A stretch of DNA of 64,000 bases, from positions 1,860,001 to 1,924,000 of the forward strand of contig NZ_CP107811.1 in assembly GCF_036346105.1 (NCBI RefSeq), written 5' to 3'. This document shows, one piece after another, positions 26,663 to 35,272 of this stretch (the stretch's first letter is position 1; each line of letters opens with the position of its first letter). The notes under the pieces were generated by a model. It was not told the DNA's origin and searched no databases. It was given only the letters and a program-made list of their open reading frames with translations. The position numbers were made by a program, and so were the translations under genes. The DNA is from Streptomyces sp. NBC_00539 (lineage in GTDB: Bacteria; Actinomycetota; Actinomycetes; Streptomycetales; Streptomycetaceae).

Positions 26663-28429
26663 ATGAAGAAGCGCACTCTCCACGCCATAGCCACCGGCCT
26701 GGCGGCGACCGTCGCACTCGGCATGGCCGGCTGCTCCCACGGCGGCCGCTCCGGCAGCGGTCAACAGGACGAGGAGGCGAAGAACGCCGCGAAGAACCCC
26801 GCACTCGCCAACGCGGGGGCCACGGTCGGCGGCACTCCGCAGAAGGGCGGCACGCTGACCGTTCTGTCGAACCAGGACTTCACCCACCTCGACCCGGCCC
26901 GCAACTGGGTGATCGGCGACATGGACTTCGGCACCCGGTTGCTCTACCGCACGCTGGTGACGTACAAGGCGGAACCGGGCGCGAAGGGCGGAGAGCTGGC
27001 CCCCGACCTCGCCGAGGACCTCGGCGTCTCCTCCAACGGCGCCAGGACCTGGACCTTCAAGCTCAAGAAGGGCCTCACGTACGAGGACGGCACCCCGATC
27101 ACCGCCCAGGACGTCAAGTACAACGTGGAGCGGTCCTTCTCCCCCGACCTGCCGGGCGGCCCCGACTACGCCGCCCGCTACCTGGCCGGCGCCGAGGGCT
27201 ACCGGGGCCCCGCCCAGGGGCAGCACCTCGACTCGGTCAAGACCCCCGACGACCACACGATCGTCTTCGAACTCCGCAAACCCTTCGCGGAGTTCCCCAA
27301 CGCCACCGTCCTGCCCACCTTCGCCCCCGTGCCGAAGTCCCGGGACAAGGGCCCCCAGTACGACAACCGCCCGTTCTCCTCGGGCCCCTACAAGATCGAG
27401 TCGTACGACCGGGACAAGCGGCTGGTACTGGTCCGCAACCCCCACTGGGACCCGACGACGGACACCGTGCGCAAGGCCTACCCGGACAAGCTGGTCGTGG
27501 TGATGGGGCTGAGGGCCAACCAGGTCGACGACCGGCTCATCGCCTCGGAGGGCGTGGACGCCTCCGCCGTCTCCTGGGGCAAGCTGCGCCCCGAGAGCAC
27601 CCCCAAGGTGCTCACCAAGGCCGACGTCAGGGCGCGGCTGCTGGCCGAGTCCACCAACTGCACCGAGATGGTGCAGATGCACACGGGCCGCGCCCCCTTC
27701 GACGACGTCAAGGTCCGCCAGGCCCTGCTGTACGCCCTGGACCGCGAGGCGGTGCTGACCGCCTCGGGCGGGCCGGCCCTCAACGACCTTTCCACCGCCC
27801 TCATGCCCGGCTCGCTCTTCGGCGGCAAGCAGCCCGACACCCTGGGGATCCCGGCCACGGGTGACGTGGAGCGGGCCAAGCAGCTCCTGCGAGAGGCCGG
27901 CAAACCGGACGGGATCACCACCCGTATCACCGTCTCCAACGGCGACAAGGCGGTGGCCGAGGCGATCCAGCACTCCCTCGGCCGGGCGGGAATCAAGGTC
28001 ACGATCGATGCCGTCGACCCATCGGCCTTCTACGACACCATCGGTGACACCAAGAACCGCACCGACCTCGTCTACACCGGCTGGTGCCCCGACTACCCCT
28101 CCGGCTCCACCTTCCTGCCCTTCGTCTTCGACGGCCGCTACATCAAGGAGAAGGGGAACTCCGGCAATCACTCGCTCTTCCGCGACGAGGCGACGATGAA
28201 GCGGATGGACGAGATCGCCGACATGACCGACGCCGCGCAGGCCAACGCGGCGTGGCGGCAGCTGGACGGGGAGATCCTCGCCAAGGCCCCGACGGCGCCC
28301 GCCGTCATCGAGCGCATGCCACTGCTGCTCGGCACCAACATCGCCGGCGCCTTCGGCCACACGTCCTTCGGCGGCCAGCTCGACTACGCCACGATCGGGC
28401 TCAAGAACCCGGCGAAGAGCGGCAACTGA
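26663..28429 (+). CDS. ABC transporter peptide-binding lipoprotein (SBP family 5)
   Basis: A 588-aa extracellular lipoprotein. The signal peptide (MKKRTLHAIATGLAATVALG) ends at lipobox MAGC with Cys as the lipidated residue. The SBP_bac_5 domain follows (TLTVLSNQDFTHLDPARN, then LAEDLGVSSNGARTWTFKLKKG), the fold of OppA/DppA-type oligopeptide binders. No permease or ATPase genes follow, so it must use a transporter encoded elsewhere or act as a peptide sensor. It shares an operator-like 11-mer with the adjacent LysR gene. Confidence 0.93.
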   Translation: MKKRTLHAIATGLAATVALGMAGCSHGGRSGSGQQDEEAKNAAKNPALANAGATVGGTPQKGGTLTVLSNQDFTHLDPARNWVIGDMDFGTRLLYRTLVTYKAEPGAKGGELAPDLAEDLGVSSNGARTWTFKLKKGLTYEDGTPITAQDVKYNVERSFSPDLPGGPDYAARYLAGAEGYRGPAQGQHLDSVKTPDDHTIVFELRKPFAEFPNATVLPTFAPVPKSRDKGPQYDNRPFSSGPYKIESYDRDKRLVLVRNPHWDPTTDTVRKAYPDKLVVVMGLRANQVDDRLIASEGVDASAVSWGKLRPESTPKVLTKADVRARLLAESTNCTEMVQMHTGRAPFDDVKVRQALLYALDREAVLTASGGPALNDLSTALMPGSLFGGKQPDTLGIPATGDVERAKQLLREAGKPDGITTRITVSNGDKAVAEAIQHSLGRAGIKVTIDAVDPSAFYDTIGDTKNRTDLVYTGWCPDYPSGSTFLPFVFDGRYIKEKGNSGNHSLFRDEATMKRMDEIADMTDAAQANAAWRQLDGEILAKAPTAPAVIERMPLLLGTNIAGAFGHTSFGGQLDYATIGLKNPAKSGN

Positions 28430-28462
28430 TGCGGCAACCGAAGCGGCAACGGAACAACTCTG

Positions 28463-28476
28463 TGTGACATTTCACA
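28463..28476. promoter_or_regulatory. Operator-like palindrome TGTGACATTTCACA
   Basis: Perfect TGTGA/TCACA half-sites with a 4-bp spacer, 52 nt before the LysR start; its core 11-mer is also upstream of the binding-protein gene. It fits a LysR-type autoregulatory site. Confidence 0.6.
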
Positions 28477-28527
28477 TACCACTCACGGGGACATGCTCCT
28501 GTCCGAAACCCGTCACCGCTCCATAAC

Positions 28528-29526
28528 ATGCGCGACATGGAACTGGAGGTACGGCACCTGCGCGTGGTGTGCGCGATCGCCGAGGCCGGCAGCCTCACCC
28601 GGGCCGCCGCCGCGTTGTCCATGACGCAGCCGGGCCTCAGCACGCAGTTGCGCCGCATCGAGTCGATGCTCGGCGGTGTCCTGTTCGACCGGCGGCGGGC
28701 CGGAGCCACGCCCACGGCCTTCGGTGAGCTGGTGCTGGCCCGGGCGCACGCCGTCCTGCCGGGCATCGACGCGCTCCTCGCCGACACCGCCCGCGCCGCC
28801 CGCCACCTGGCGTCCCCGGACCGGATCCGCGTCGGATCGGTCGGCGCTCCCCTCATCGGCCACCTCGTCCTGGCCATACGGACGTTGCTCCCCCGGGCCG
28901 AGGTGACGTCCCGGTGCCACTACTCCCCCGTCACGCTCCTGGACGACCTCGCCGCCGGCCGCCTGGAGGCGGCGGTCCTCGGCGACCACCCGGAGCAGGT
29001 CCTGCCACCGCGCGACGGGGTCGTTCTCACCCCCGTCGTCACCGAACCCGTCTTCGCCCTGCTGCCCGCGACCCACCCCCTGGCCGGTCAGGAGGCCGTG
29101 TCCCTGACCGAACTCGCCGGTCACGACTGGGCGATGCCCCGGCCCGACGGCGACCGCACCCGCGAGTACTGGTCCTCCGTGTGCGCGCTGACCGGCCGCC
29201 GCCCCAGCGCCCCGCACGAGGCCGAGGGGCGCCAACTGCTCGAACTGGTCCGCGCGGGGCTGGCCGTCAGCCTCTGCCAGGCGACGTTCGCCGAAACCCC
29301 CGGCGTCGCCGTCCGCCCCCTGGCGGGCAACCCGCTCTGGTACCGCCACGTCCTGGCCTGGCACCGCGACGGCCCGCTGTCCTGCCACGGGGACGCCCTC
29401 CTGCGCGCGGTGGCGGCCGGCTACCTGGACACCTCCGCCGCCAGCCCGGTCTACACGGCCTGGCGCCACCGCCACCCCACCCTGGCCCAACCCCCGCCCG
29501 CTCTACCTGCGCCCGCCACCCCGTAG
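28528..29526 (+). CDS. LysR-family transcriptional regulator
   Basis: A 332-aa regulator with the N-terminal HTH (LRVVCAIAEAGSLTRAAAAL, STQLRRIESMLGGVLFDRR) and a periplasmic-binding-protein-like effector domain from about residue 95. The C-terminal 25 residues are Pro/Ala-rich. ATG 28528 or ATG 28537 could start it; neither has a strong ribosome-binding site and the family favours MELEVRHL. It sits downstream of the binding-protein gene and probably controls it through the shared element. Confidence 0.9.
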   Translation: MRDMELEVRHLRVVCAIAEAGSLTRAAAALSMTQPGLSTQLRRIESMLGGVLFDRRRAGATPTAFGELVLARAHAVLPGIDALLADTARAARHLASPDRIRVGSVGAPLIGHLVLAIRTLLPRAEVTSRCHYSPVTLLDDLAAGRLEAAVLGDHPEQVLPPRDGVVLTPVVTEPVFALLPATHPLAGQEAVSLTELAGHDWAMPRPDGDRTREYWSSVCALTGRRPSAPHEAEGRQLLELVRAGLAVSLCQATFAETPGVAVRPLAGNPLWYRHVLAWHRDGPLSCHGDALLRAVAAGYLDTSAASPVYTAWRHRHPTLAQPPPALPAPATP

Positions 29527-29586
29527 TCCCCCGCCCCGACCACCAGGCCGTACCCGCCACGCTCATGGCACCCGCCGGCAGAACGC

Positions 29587-29660
29587 CAGGTCAGGCGCCC
29601 TTTGCGATCGGTCGGAGGATCGCCAAGCACTCCATGTGATGAGTCATCGGGAACGCGTCA
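29587..29660 (-). pseudogene. Remnant 3' end of an RNA (uracil-5) methyltransferase gene; left boundary repeat of the island
   Basis: On the minus strand this reads FPMTHHMECLAIL...AKGA and a stop, matching the last residues (FPMTHHVECVAIL...AKGA) of the intact gene at 33839-35170. CAGGTCAGGCGCCCTT (29587-29602) is identical to 33835-33850, and the next 60 bp are about 75-80% identical. Nothing of the rest of the gene remains. It looks like the displaced gene end left by site-specific integration. Confidence 0.75.
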
Positions 29661-29900
29661 CGCAACTCGACCTCGGGAGGCCATACAGGTCAGACCCCTT
29701 TTCGGCTCCTGGGGCAGGCCGCCAGGTACCGGAAGCGTCTCAGGGGCATCGCGCGTCACCTCCGGTCTTTCGACGGTCGGCCACGACGGCGCACCGCTGA
29801 CCGAACCTGCGACCATTCGACGAGCCGTCCCACGGTCGGCTCACGCAAGGCAACCAGAGCCTTGCTTGACCGTGCCTGCGCGCGTGTCCGATCCAGTTGA
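29661..29900. other. Island left non-coding segment
   Basis: No convincing gene. A small hairpin GCAAGGC/GCCTTGC (29845-29865) lies directly before TTGACC, a possible -35 box for the SWIM gene; no good -10 follows. Confidence 0.4.
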
Positions 29901-31595
29901 ATGTGTGCCATGAGGAACACGCTTGGTTTCACCGAGGACGAGCTGCGCCGGCTGGCGGGATCCCGGTCCTTCGAGCGAGGTCTCGGCTACCTGTCCTCCG
30001 TGTCCACGCTGGAGATCGGAGAGAGGACGATCACCGCAACCGTCGAGGGCACCGACGCATACGAGGTCGAGCTGACGGAGCACGAGGACGGCCTCACCGG
30101 ATGGTGCTCCTGCCCGTACGGGCAGGAGGGCAACTTCTGCAAGCACTGCGTGGCGGTCGGCCTGGCCGTACTGCGGCAGGCGAAGTCGGTCCCCGTGCAA
30201 CGGGCTGCCGCAGCGTCCCGCGGCCGACAGCTCGACGCCTGGCTTGAGTCCCGCAACCGGGACGAACTCCTCACTCTGGTACGGGAGCACCTCGCCGGCG
30301 ACCGCGACCTGCGCCACCGGCTGGAACTGCGGGCTGCCGCCGCCGGGGACGACTTCGGCGCCGTACGCGAGCGTGTCCTGGGCCTGCTCGACACCCGTCC
30401 CTTCGCCCGGTACGGCTACGTCGAGTACGCGGACGCCCGTGCCTACGGGCTCCAGGCCACCGAGGCCCTATCCGCGCTGCGCACCCTGACGGAGACCGGC
30501 CACGCACCGGAGGTGGTGGAGGTGGCCCGGGAGGCCATCGCAGCCCTCGGCCGGACGTACGGCGAGATCGACGACTCGGACGGCGTCATCGGCGACGTGG
30601 CCGGCAGACTGGCCGAGGTACATCTGGCCGCCTGCAGGGCGGCTCACCCCGACCCGGCACAGACTGCCGACTGGCTGGTGGACCACCTCTTGGGCGACCT
30701 GAACGACGCCACCGACATCGCCCTGTCCGACTACGAGGACGTACTGGGCGAGGCGGGCCTGGCACGGGCGCGCGAGCTGGTGGTGGCGGCCTGGCGCGGC
30801 AATCCGAGGGGCTGGGCGGAGAAGCACCTCATGGAGCAGCTGATGAAGGCGGAGGGCGGCAGTGTGGACGCGCTGATCGCCGTCCACGCGGTGGATCTGG
30901 CCCCGTCGGGCGCCACCCACCTGATGATCGCCCGGGAACTGGAGCGGGCGGGCCGCCCGGCAGAAGCCCTGGACTGGGCCGAACGCGGCCTGTGGGAGGC
31001 CGATCCAGACCGCGGCCCCGACCACCACCTGGTGGACTTCGTCTGCGAGCGCTACACCCGGGGCGGCCGCCCGGCGGACGCGGTCGAGGTCCGCCGCAAC
31101 GTACTACGGCGCCGCCGCACCCTGGCCGCGTACCAGGACCTGCGGACGGCAGCCCGGGCGGCCGACTGCTGGGACGAACCCGAGCGGACACGGGCCCTGA
31201 ACGTACTGCGCACCGACGCCCGGCCCCGCAAGAGCCTCGGCTCCGCAGGCTCGGCTCTGGTAGATGCCCTGCTGGACGACGGCGACCACGACGCGGCGTG
31301 GGAAGCAGCCGCTGAGGGATACGCCGACGGTCGCCAGTGGCTCGCCCTCGCCGACCGCACCCGGGACCGCCGCCCCGCCGACGCCCTGGACGTGTACCTG
31401 CGCCTGATCGGCCCCCTCCTGACGCGAACCGGCGACGCCACGTACGAGCACCTGACCGAACTGCTGCTCAGCGCCCGCACGTGCCACCGCACCCTGAACA
31501 CGGAGGCCGCCTTCACCGCCTATATGACCACCCTGCGCACCGACCAGAAACGCAAGCGCAAGCTGATGGCACTACTCGACCGGCATGGGCTGTAG
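29901..31595 (+). CDS. SWIM zinc-finger protein with C-terminal helical repeats
   Basis: A 564-aa protein. The SWIM motif CxCx(n)CxH is at about residues 69-83 (WCSCPYG...FCKHC), a zinc fold found in helicase and transposase-associated proteins that binds DNA or protein. Residues 130-550 are predicted alpha-helical, TPR-like (RELERAGRPAEALDWAERGL; RDRRPADALDVYLRL). SWIM proteins commonly sit beside Snf2 helicases or defence modules; here the neighbours are decayed defence genes. Start ATG 29901 or 29910, no ribosome-binding site, possibly leaderless. It is the only intact gene of the island. Confidence 0.85.
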   Translation: MCAMRNTLGFTEDELRRLAGSRSFERGLGYLSSVSTLEIGERTITATVEGTDAYEVELTEHEDGLTGWCSCPYGQEGNFCKHCVAVGLAVLRQAKSVPVQRAAAASRGRQLDAWLESRNRDELLTLVREHLAGDRDLRHRLELRAAAAGDDFGAVRERVLGLLDTRPFARYGYVEYADARAYGLQATEALSALRTLTETGHAPEVVEVAREAIAALGRTYGEIDDSDGVIGDVAGRLAEVHLAACRAAHPDPAQTADWLVDHLLGDLNDATDIALSDYEDVLGEAGLARARELVVAAWRGNPRGWAEKHLMEQLMKAEGGSVDALIAVHAVDLAPSGATHLMIARELERAGRPAEALDWAERGLWEADPDRGPDHHLVDFVCERYTRGGRPADAVEVRRNVLRRRRTLAAYQDLRTAARAADCWDEPERTRALNVLRTDARPRKSLGSAGSALVDALLDDGDHDAAWEAAAEGYADGRQWLALADRTRDRRPADALDVYLRLIGPLLTRTGDATYEHLTELLLSARTCHRTLNTEAAFTAYMTTLRTDQKRKRKLMALLDRHGL

Positions 31596-31652
31596 CGCCC
31601 TCCAGGCGCGTTCGCCAATGGCGACGATCGCACCAAGGAGACACGAACGCTG

Positions 31653-31930
31653 TCACGAAAGATGTGCAACTGTGCCCGCGACCATACGTCGAGACAATTC
31701 CCGAATTTCCGCCAGCAGTGCCACCGGCTGCCGGTCCAGGTCCAGAGCGTGCTGGTGCAGGACTGTCCCAGCACGGCGCACTCGGTGACTGGTATGCGTC
31801 CTGTTCCCCTTCGCATACACCAGATGGCCCCCGGGCAGCCCGAGGACGGTGCAGTAGGCCAGCATCTGGTAGAGGTCCCCGTTGGGATAGCCGCGCCGCT
31901 TGCCGGACTTGTACTTGGCGTCGGGTCCGG
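31653..31930 (-). pseudogene. Remnant of mcrC (McrBC-type restriction system), C-terminal part
   Basis: The minus-strand frame reads DAKYKSGKRRGYPNGDLYQM, then LAYCTVLGLPGGHLVYAKG and HQHALDLDRQPVALLAEI, the C-terminal nuclease region of McrC-family proteins (DAKY carries catalytic residues). It has no start, and the homology ends abruptly near 31930 where the plus-strand helicase remnant begins. There is no mcrB. It is a broken restriction gene. Confidence 0.7.
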
Positions 31931-31940
31931 ACGGACACCG

Positions 31941-33634
31941 TGCAGGACCGCGAGCGCCGGGAGCTGCTCGCCGAGCGGCGCAGTGCCGGGGACCTGCTTC
32001 GTGAGCTGAGCCAGTCGAGTGCCCACGGCACCCTCGTGGAGCTGGGCCTGCTGCCGAACTACAGCCTCACCGACACCACCACCCAGCTGGAAGCCACCCT
32101 TTACTGGACGGAGACGCCGGACGACGAGGAGGGTGTGCGGGCAGCAACCCCCGGTGCGGGATGCGACCGGCCGCGTGTACCGCAGCGAGACCCGCGACTA
32201 CGAGCGTTCCCGCAAACTGGCCCTCACCGAGCTCGCTCCCGGCAACAGCTTCTACGTCAACGGCTACCGCCACGTCGTGCGCGCGCTCGATGTCGGCACC
32301 CCCGACCGCCGGGCCTGGCAGGCGTGGCGGCTCTGCCCGTCGTGCGGTTACGCCCGTACACACAACGCGAAAGACGACACGAGTCCGTGCTCCCGCTGCG
32401 GCGGGCGGGCGATCGCCGATGCGGGGTGCGTGCAGTACGTGCTACAGCCGAGGCGGGTCGTCTCCCGTGACAAGCGGGACGATGCCCGCGTACGAGACGA
32501 CCGTGATGAGCGGGACCGGCGGCACTATGCGGTACTGACCACGGTCGACATCGACCCCGAGCGGATCGCCCCCGGTTCCTGGCGGCACGAGACAGCTGTG
32601 TTCGGGGTGGACTTCACCCGCCAGGCGAAGATCCGGACGTTCAATCTGGGGCTCGACCGCGAGGAGGGGAGCAGTACGGCACCCCTGGCCGGCGCTGACG
32701 TTCGCATCAATCCCTTCTACGTCTGCACCAGTTGCGGAGGAGCGACCGCAGAGGGACATCCTGTGGTGGACGTAGCGCAGCACGCGCTGACGGAATCGGT
32801 GCGCGACAAGCACCCAGGCAGCACGCACCACCTGCTGTGGTGTCCACGCCGTCGGGTCAAGGGAACGTCCGCCACTGGCGCAGGCGAGCAACAGGGCAAT
32901 GGCCAGGACGTCCCGCTGCTCCTTGCCCACGAGCTGACCACCGAGGCGGTGCGTGTCCTGCTGCCCGCCTCCATGGCGCGGGCCAAGGAGCGGCTGGCGT
33001 CGTTCACCGCCGCGTTGTTCGCGGGGATCGCAGCGCAGTACGGGGGCGACCCGGACCACATCGACATCGCCGAGGCGACGATGCCCGACCATGCGGGTGC
33101 CGACGGCTCGGACTGGCCGCGACGGTTCCTCGCGGTCTACGACCGCCTTCCCGGTGGCACCGGCTACCTGCACCGTGTCGCATCCGCCGACGGTTCCGGG
33201 ACGTACTCCTCAAGGCCCGCGACGTCATCGAGAAGTGCGAATGCCGCGAAAAGGGACTCGACGGCTGCCACCAGTGCCTGCTCCGTCGAGTTCCGGCGGC
33301 CGACTGCGACAAGGTCAGCCCCAACGAGGTGCGGCAGATGCTGGACGATCTGCTGGGTGCTGACGGGGAGCGCTGGTACACCTCGCCCGTGGAGACGACC
33401 CGGCACATTCCGCTCGAACGGCAGGCGGAGAGCGACCTCGAAATCCTGTTCATCGAAACGCTCCAGGGCTGGGCCAGACTGTCCGAATCCCTGGCATCAG
33501 CCGACGCGTACACCACGTCTGCGGGTACGTATGCCCTGGACTTGCCGCACTGCACGGTGACGCGCTCCAGATACGCAGAGCACCGCGCCTGCCCACCCGC
33601 TCGCGATGGCCTGCGAAGTGCCGGCGGCCAGTGA
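31941..33634 (+). pseudogene. Frameshifted C-terminal part of a DEAD/DEAH helicase with DUF1998 (DrmB/MrfA-like)
   Basis: Three adjacent reading-frame pieces make one protein: from 31941 (VELGLLPNYSLTDTTTQLEA), switching frame near 32140 to a long piece with zinc ribbons (LCPSCGYA, CSRCGG, CTSCGG), and switching back near 33195 to KCECREKGLDGCHQCLLRR, the cysteine-rich DUF1998 signature. The two shifts compensate (+1, then -1). The N-terminal helicase domains are missing. DUF1998 helicases occur in DISARM and related defence systems. Either a pseudogene or two sequencing errors in a truncated gene; the 5' truncation favours a pseudogene. Confidence 0.75.
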
Positions 33635-33745
33635 CGCTGAGATACCGCTATGGGGACCGCCATCCAGTGAATGCGTCGTCAGCCATGGGACAGGCATGCC
33701 ATTCGGAATGCCATAGGGCAGCGGTTTGCGGGTTGGGGACCAAGC

Positions 33746-33785
33746 CGTCGGCCGGGTCGCGTCCGTGGACGCGACCCGGCCGACG
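33746..33785. terminator. Very strong hairpin terminator after the RNA methyltransferase gene
   Basis: A perfect 19-bp stem (33746-33764 with 33767-33785) and a 2-nt loop, 54 nt downstream of the methyltransferase stop on the minus strand. It also isolates the island from the core genes. Confidence 0.85.
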
Positions 33786-33834
33786 CGGGGGTGCTTCAGA
33801 ACAGGTCAAACGGCTGACGAGTTCCAAGAACCCG

Positions 33835-33850
33835 CAGGTCAGGCGCCCTT
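33835..33850. repeat. Right boundary copy of the 16-bp island repeat
   Basis: CAGGTCAGGCGCCCTT, including the stop codon of the intact RNA methyltransferase gene, identical to 29587-29602. Together they bracket 4.2 kb and look like attachment-site cores. Confidence 0.65.
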
Positions 33851-35170
33851 CGCGGTCGGTTCAAGGATGGCGACGCACTCCACGTGGTGGGTCATCGGGA
33901 AGAGGTCGAAGACGCGGAGCGTGCGGACCTTGTAGCCGTTGTCCGCGAAGTACGCCAGGTCGCGGGCCAGGGCCGCCGGGTCGCAGGCCACGTAGGCGAT
34001 GCGGCGGGCCGAGAGGGAGGCGATGTGGCGGACCGTCTGCTTGCCGGCGCCCGCGCGCGGGGGGTCGAGGACGACGAGGTCGCACTCGGTGATGCCGGTC
34101 TTCGGGAGGGCCTGGTCCACCTTGCCCTGCTCGATGCGGACCCGGGGGAAGTCCGCCAGGTTGTGCCGGGCGTCCTCCACCGCGCGCTTGCCGGACTCGA
34201 TGCCCAGCACCGCGCCCGTCTCGCCGAGCCGCTCCGCGAGCGCGCCCGCGAAGATGCCGACGCCGCAGTAGAGGTCGAGCGCCATCTCGCCCTTGCGCGG
34301 CATCAGCCCCTGCATGACGGCCTTGATGAGCGTGTCGGCGGCCTGCGGGTGGACCTGCCAGAATCCGCCCATGCCGACGCGGTAGGTGCGGCCGTCCGCG
34401 CGCTCGCGCACGAAGGGGCGGCCGTGCACCCGGTGGATCCCGCCGTCCTTCTCCTCGACGCGCAGGACCGAGACGGGCTTGTCCAGTTCGACCAGGGGCA
34501 GCCGGCCGCCGGGACGCGGGGTCAGGACGACCTGGCGGTCGCCGGAGCCGGAGGCGGCGATGGCCTCGACCGTCGCCATCTGGGGCCAGTCCTGCTGCTC
34601 GATGCCCAGCTCGCTGACGCCCTGAGCGGCGATCATGCAGTGGTCGATCGGCTCGATGTCGTGCGAGCGGTGCTTGCGCAGGCCGACGCGGCCGTCCTCG
34701 TCGATCGCGTACTGGACCCGGGTGCGCCACTGCGGCACCTGCCCGGCCGGTAGCTTGTCGCCCTCGGCCGGCATGACCGTGCCGTCCCAGCCGGCCTCCT
34801 CCGGGGTGAGCCCCGCGAGCCGCTTGAGCTGCTCGGCGACGACCTCGCCCTTGAGCCGGCGCTGGGCGCCCGGCTTGGCGTGCTGCCAGTCGCAGCCGCC
34901 GCACTTGCCCGGACCGGCGTACTTGCACGGCGCCTCGACGCGGTCCTTGGAGGCGTCCAGGACGGTGATCGCGTCGGCGCGCAGGAAGCGGGAGTCGACG
35001 TCGCCCTCGGTGACCCGGGCGATGACCTTCTCGCCGGGAAGGGTGTGCCGGACGAACAGGACGCGGCCCTCGGCGGTACGGGCGATGCAGTGGCCGCCGT
35101 GCGCGACGGGACCGACCTCGACCTCGTACTCCTCCCCGACCAGTGACTGCTTCTCGATCTGCTCGGTCAT
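33839..35170 (-). CDS. RNA (uracil-5) methyltransferase, TrmA/RlmD family
   Basis: A 443-aa enzyme that methylates C5 of uridine in rRNA or tRNA with SAM. An N-terminal TRAM RNA-binding domain (VGPVAHGGHCIARTAEGRVLF) precedes an iron-sulfur cluster motif (CKYAGPGKCGGC) and the catalytic domain with LDLYCGVGIFAG, DPPRAGAGK and the nucleophile in VACDP. ATG 35170 was chosen over an upstream in-frame ATG at 35191 because the family begins at MTEQ-like residues before the TRAM domain. Its 3' end is the target site of the island. Confidence 0.92.
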   Translation of the reverse strand: MTEQIEKQSLVGEEYEVEVGPVAHGGHCIARTAEGRVLFVRHTLPGEKVIARVTEGDVDSRFLRADAITVLDASKDRVEAPCKYAGPGKCGGCDWQHAKPGAQRRLKGEVVAEQLKRLAGLTPEEAGWDGTVMPAEGDKLPAGQVPQWRTRVQYAIDEDGRVGLRKHRSHDIEPIDHCMIAAQGVSELGIEQQDWPQMATVEAIAASGSGDRQVVLTPRPGGRLPLVELDKPVSVLRVEEKDGGIHRVHGRPFVRERADGRTYRVGMGGFWQVHPQAADTLIKAVMQGLMPRKGEMALDLYCGVGIFAGALAERLGETGAVLGIESGKRAVEDARHNLADFPRVRIEQGKVDQALPKTGITECDLVVLDPPRAGAGKQTVRHIASLSARRIAYVACDPAALARDLAYFADNGYKVRTLRVFDLFPMTHHVECVAILEPTAKGA

Positions 35171-35199
35171 GGTGGGGAGACTCCAAAACATAAAAACGG

Positions 35200-35251
35200 G
35201 AACGGCCGGACGACCGACCCACCAGTTTACGTGGATCTCGTCCGGCCGTTC
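35200..35251 (-). terminator. Hairpin between permease and RNA methyltransferase genes
   Basis: GAACGGCCGGACGA (35200-35213) pairs perfectly with TCGTCCGGCCGTTC (35238-35251); AAAAA follows on the minus-strand transcript side. It ends the permease transcript. Confidence 0.8.
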
Positions 35252-35272
35252 GCCACACCGACCGCCCGGCGG

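Noticed and set aside
29587-33850. tRNA attachment site for the island
   Set aside because: No tRNA-like cloverleaf was seen at either edge; the repeated end is a protein gene.
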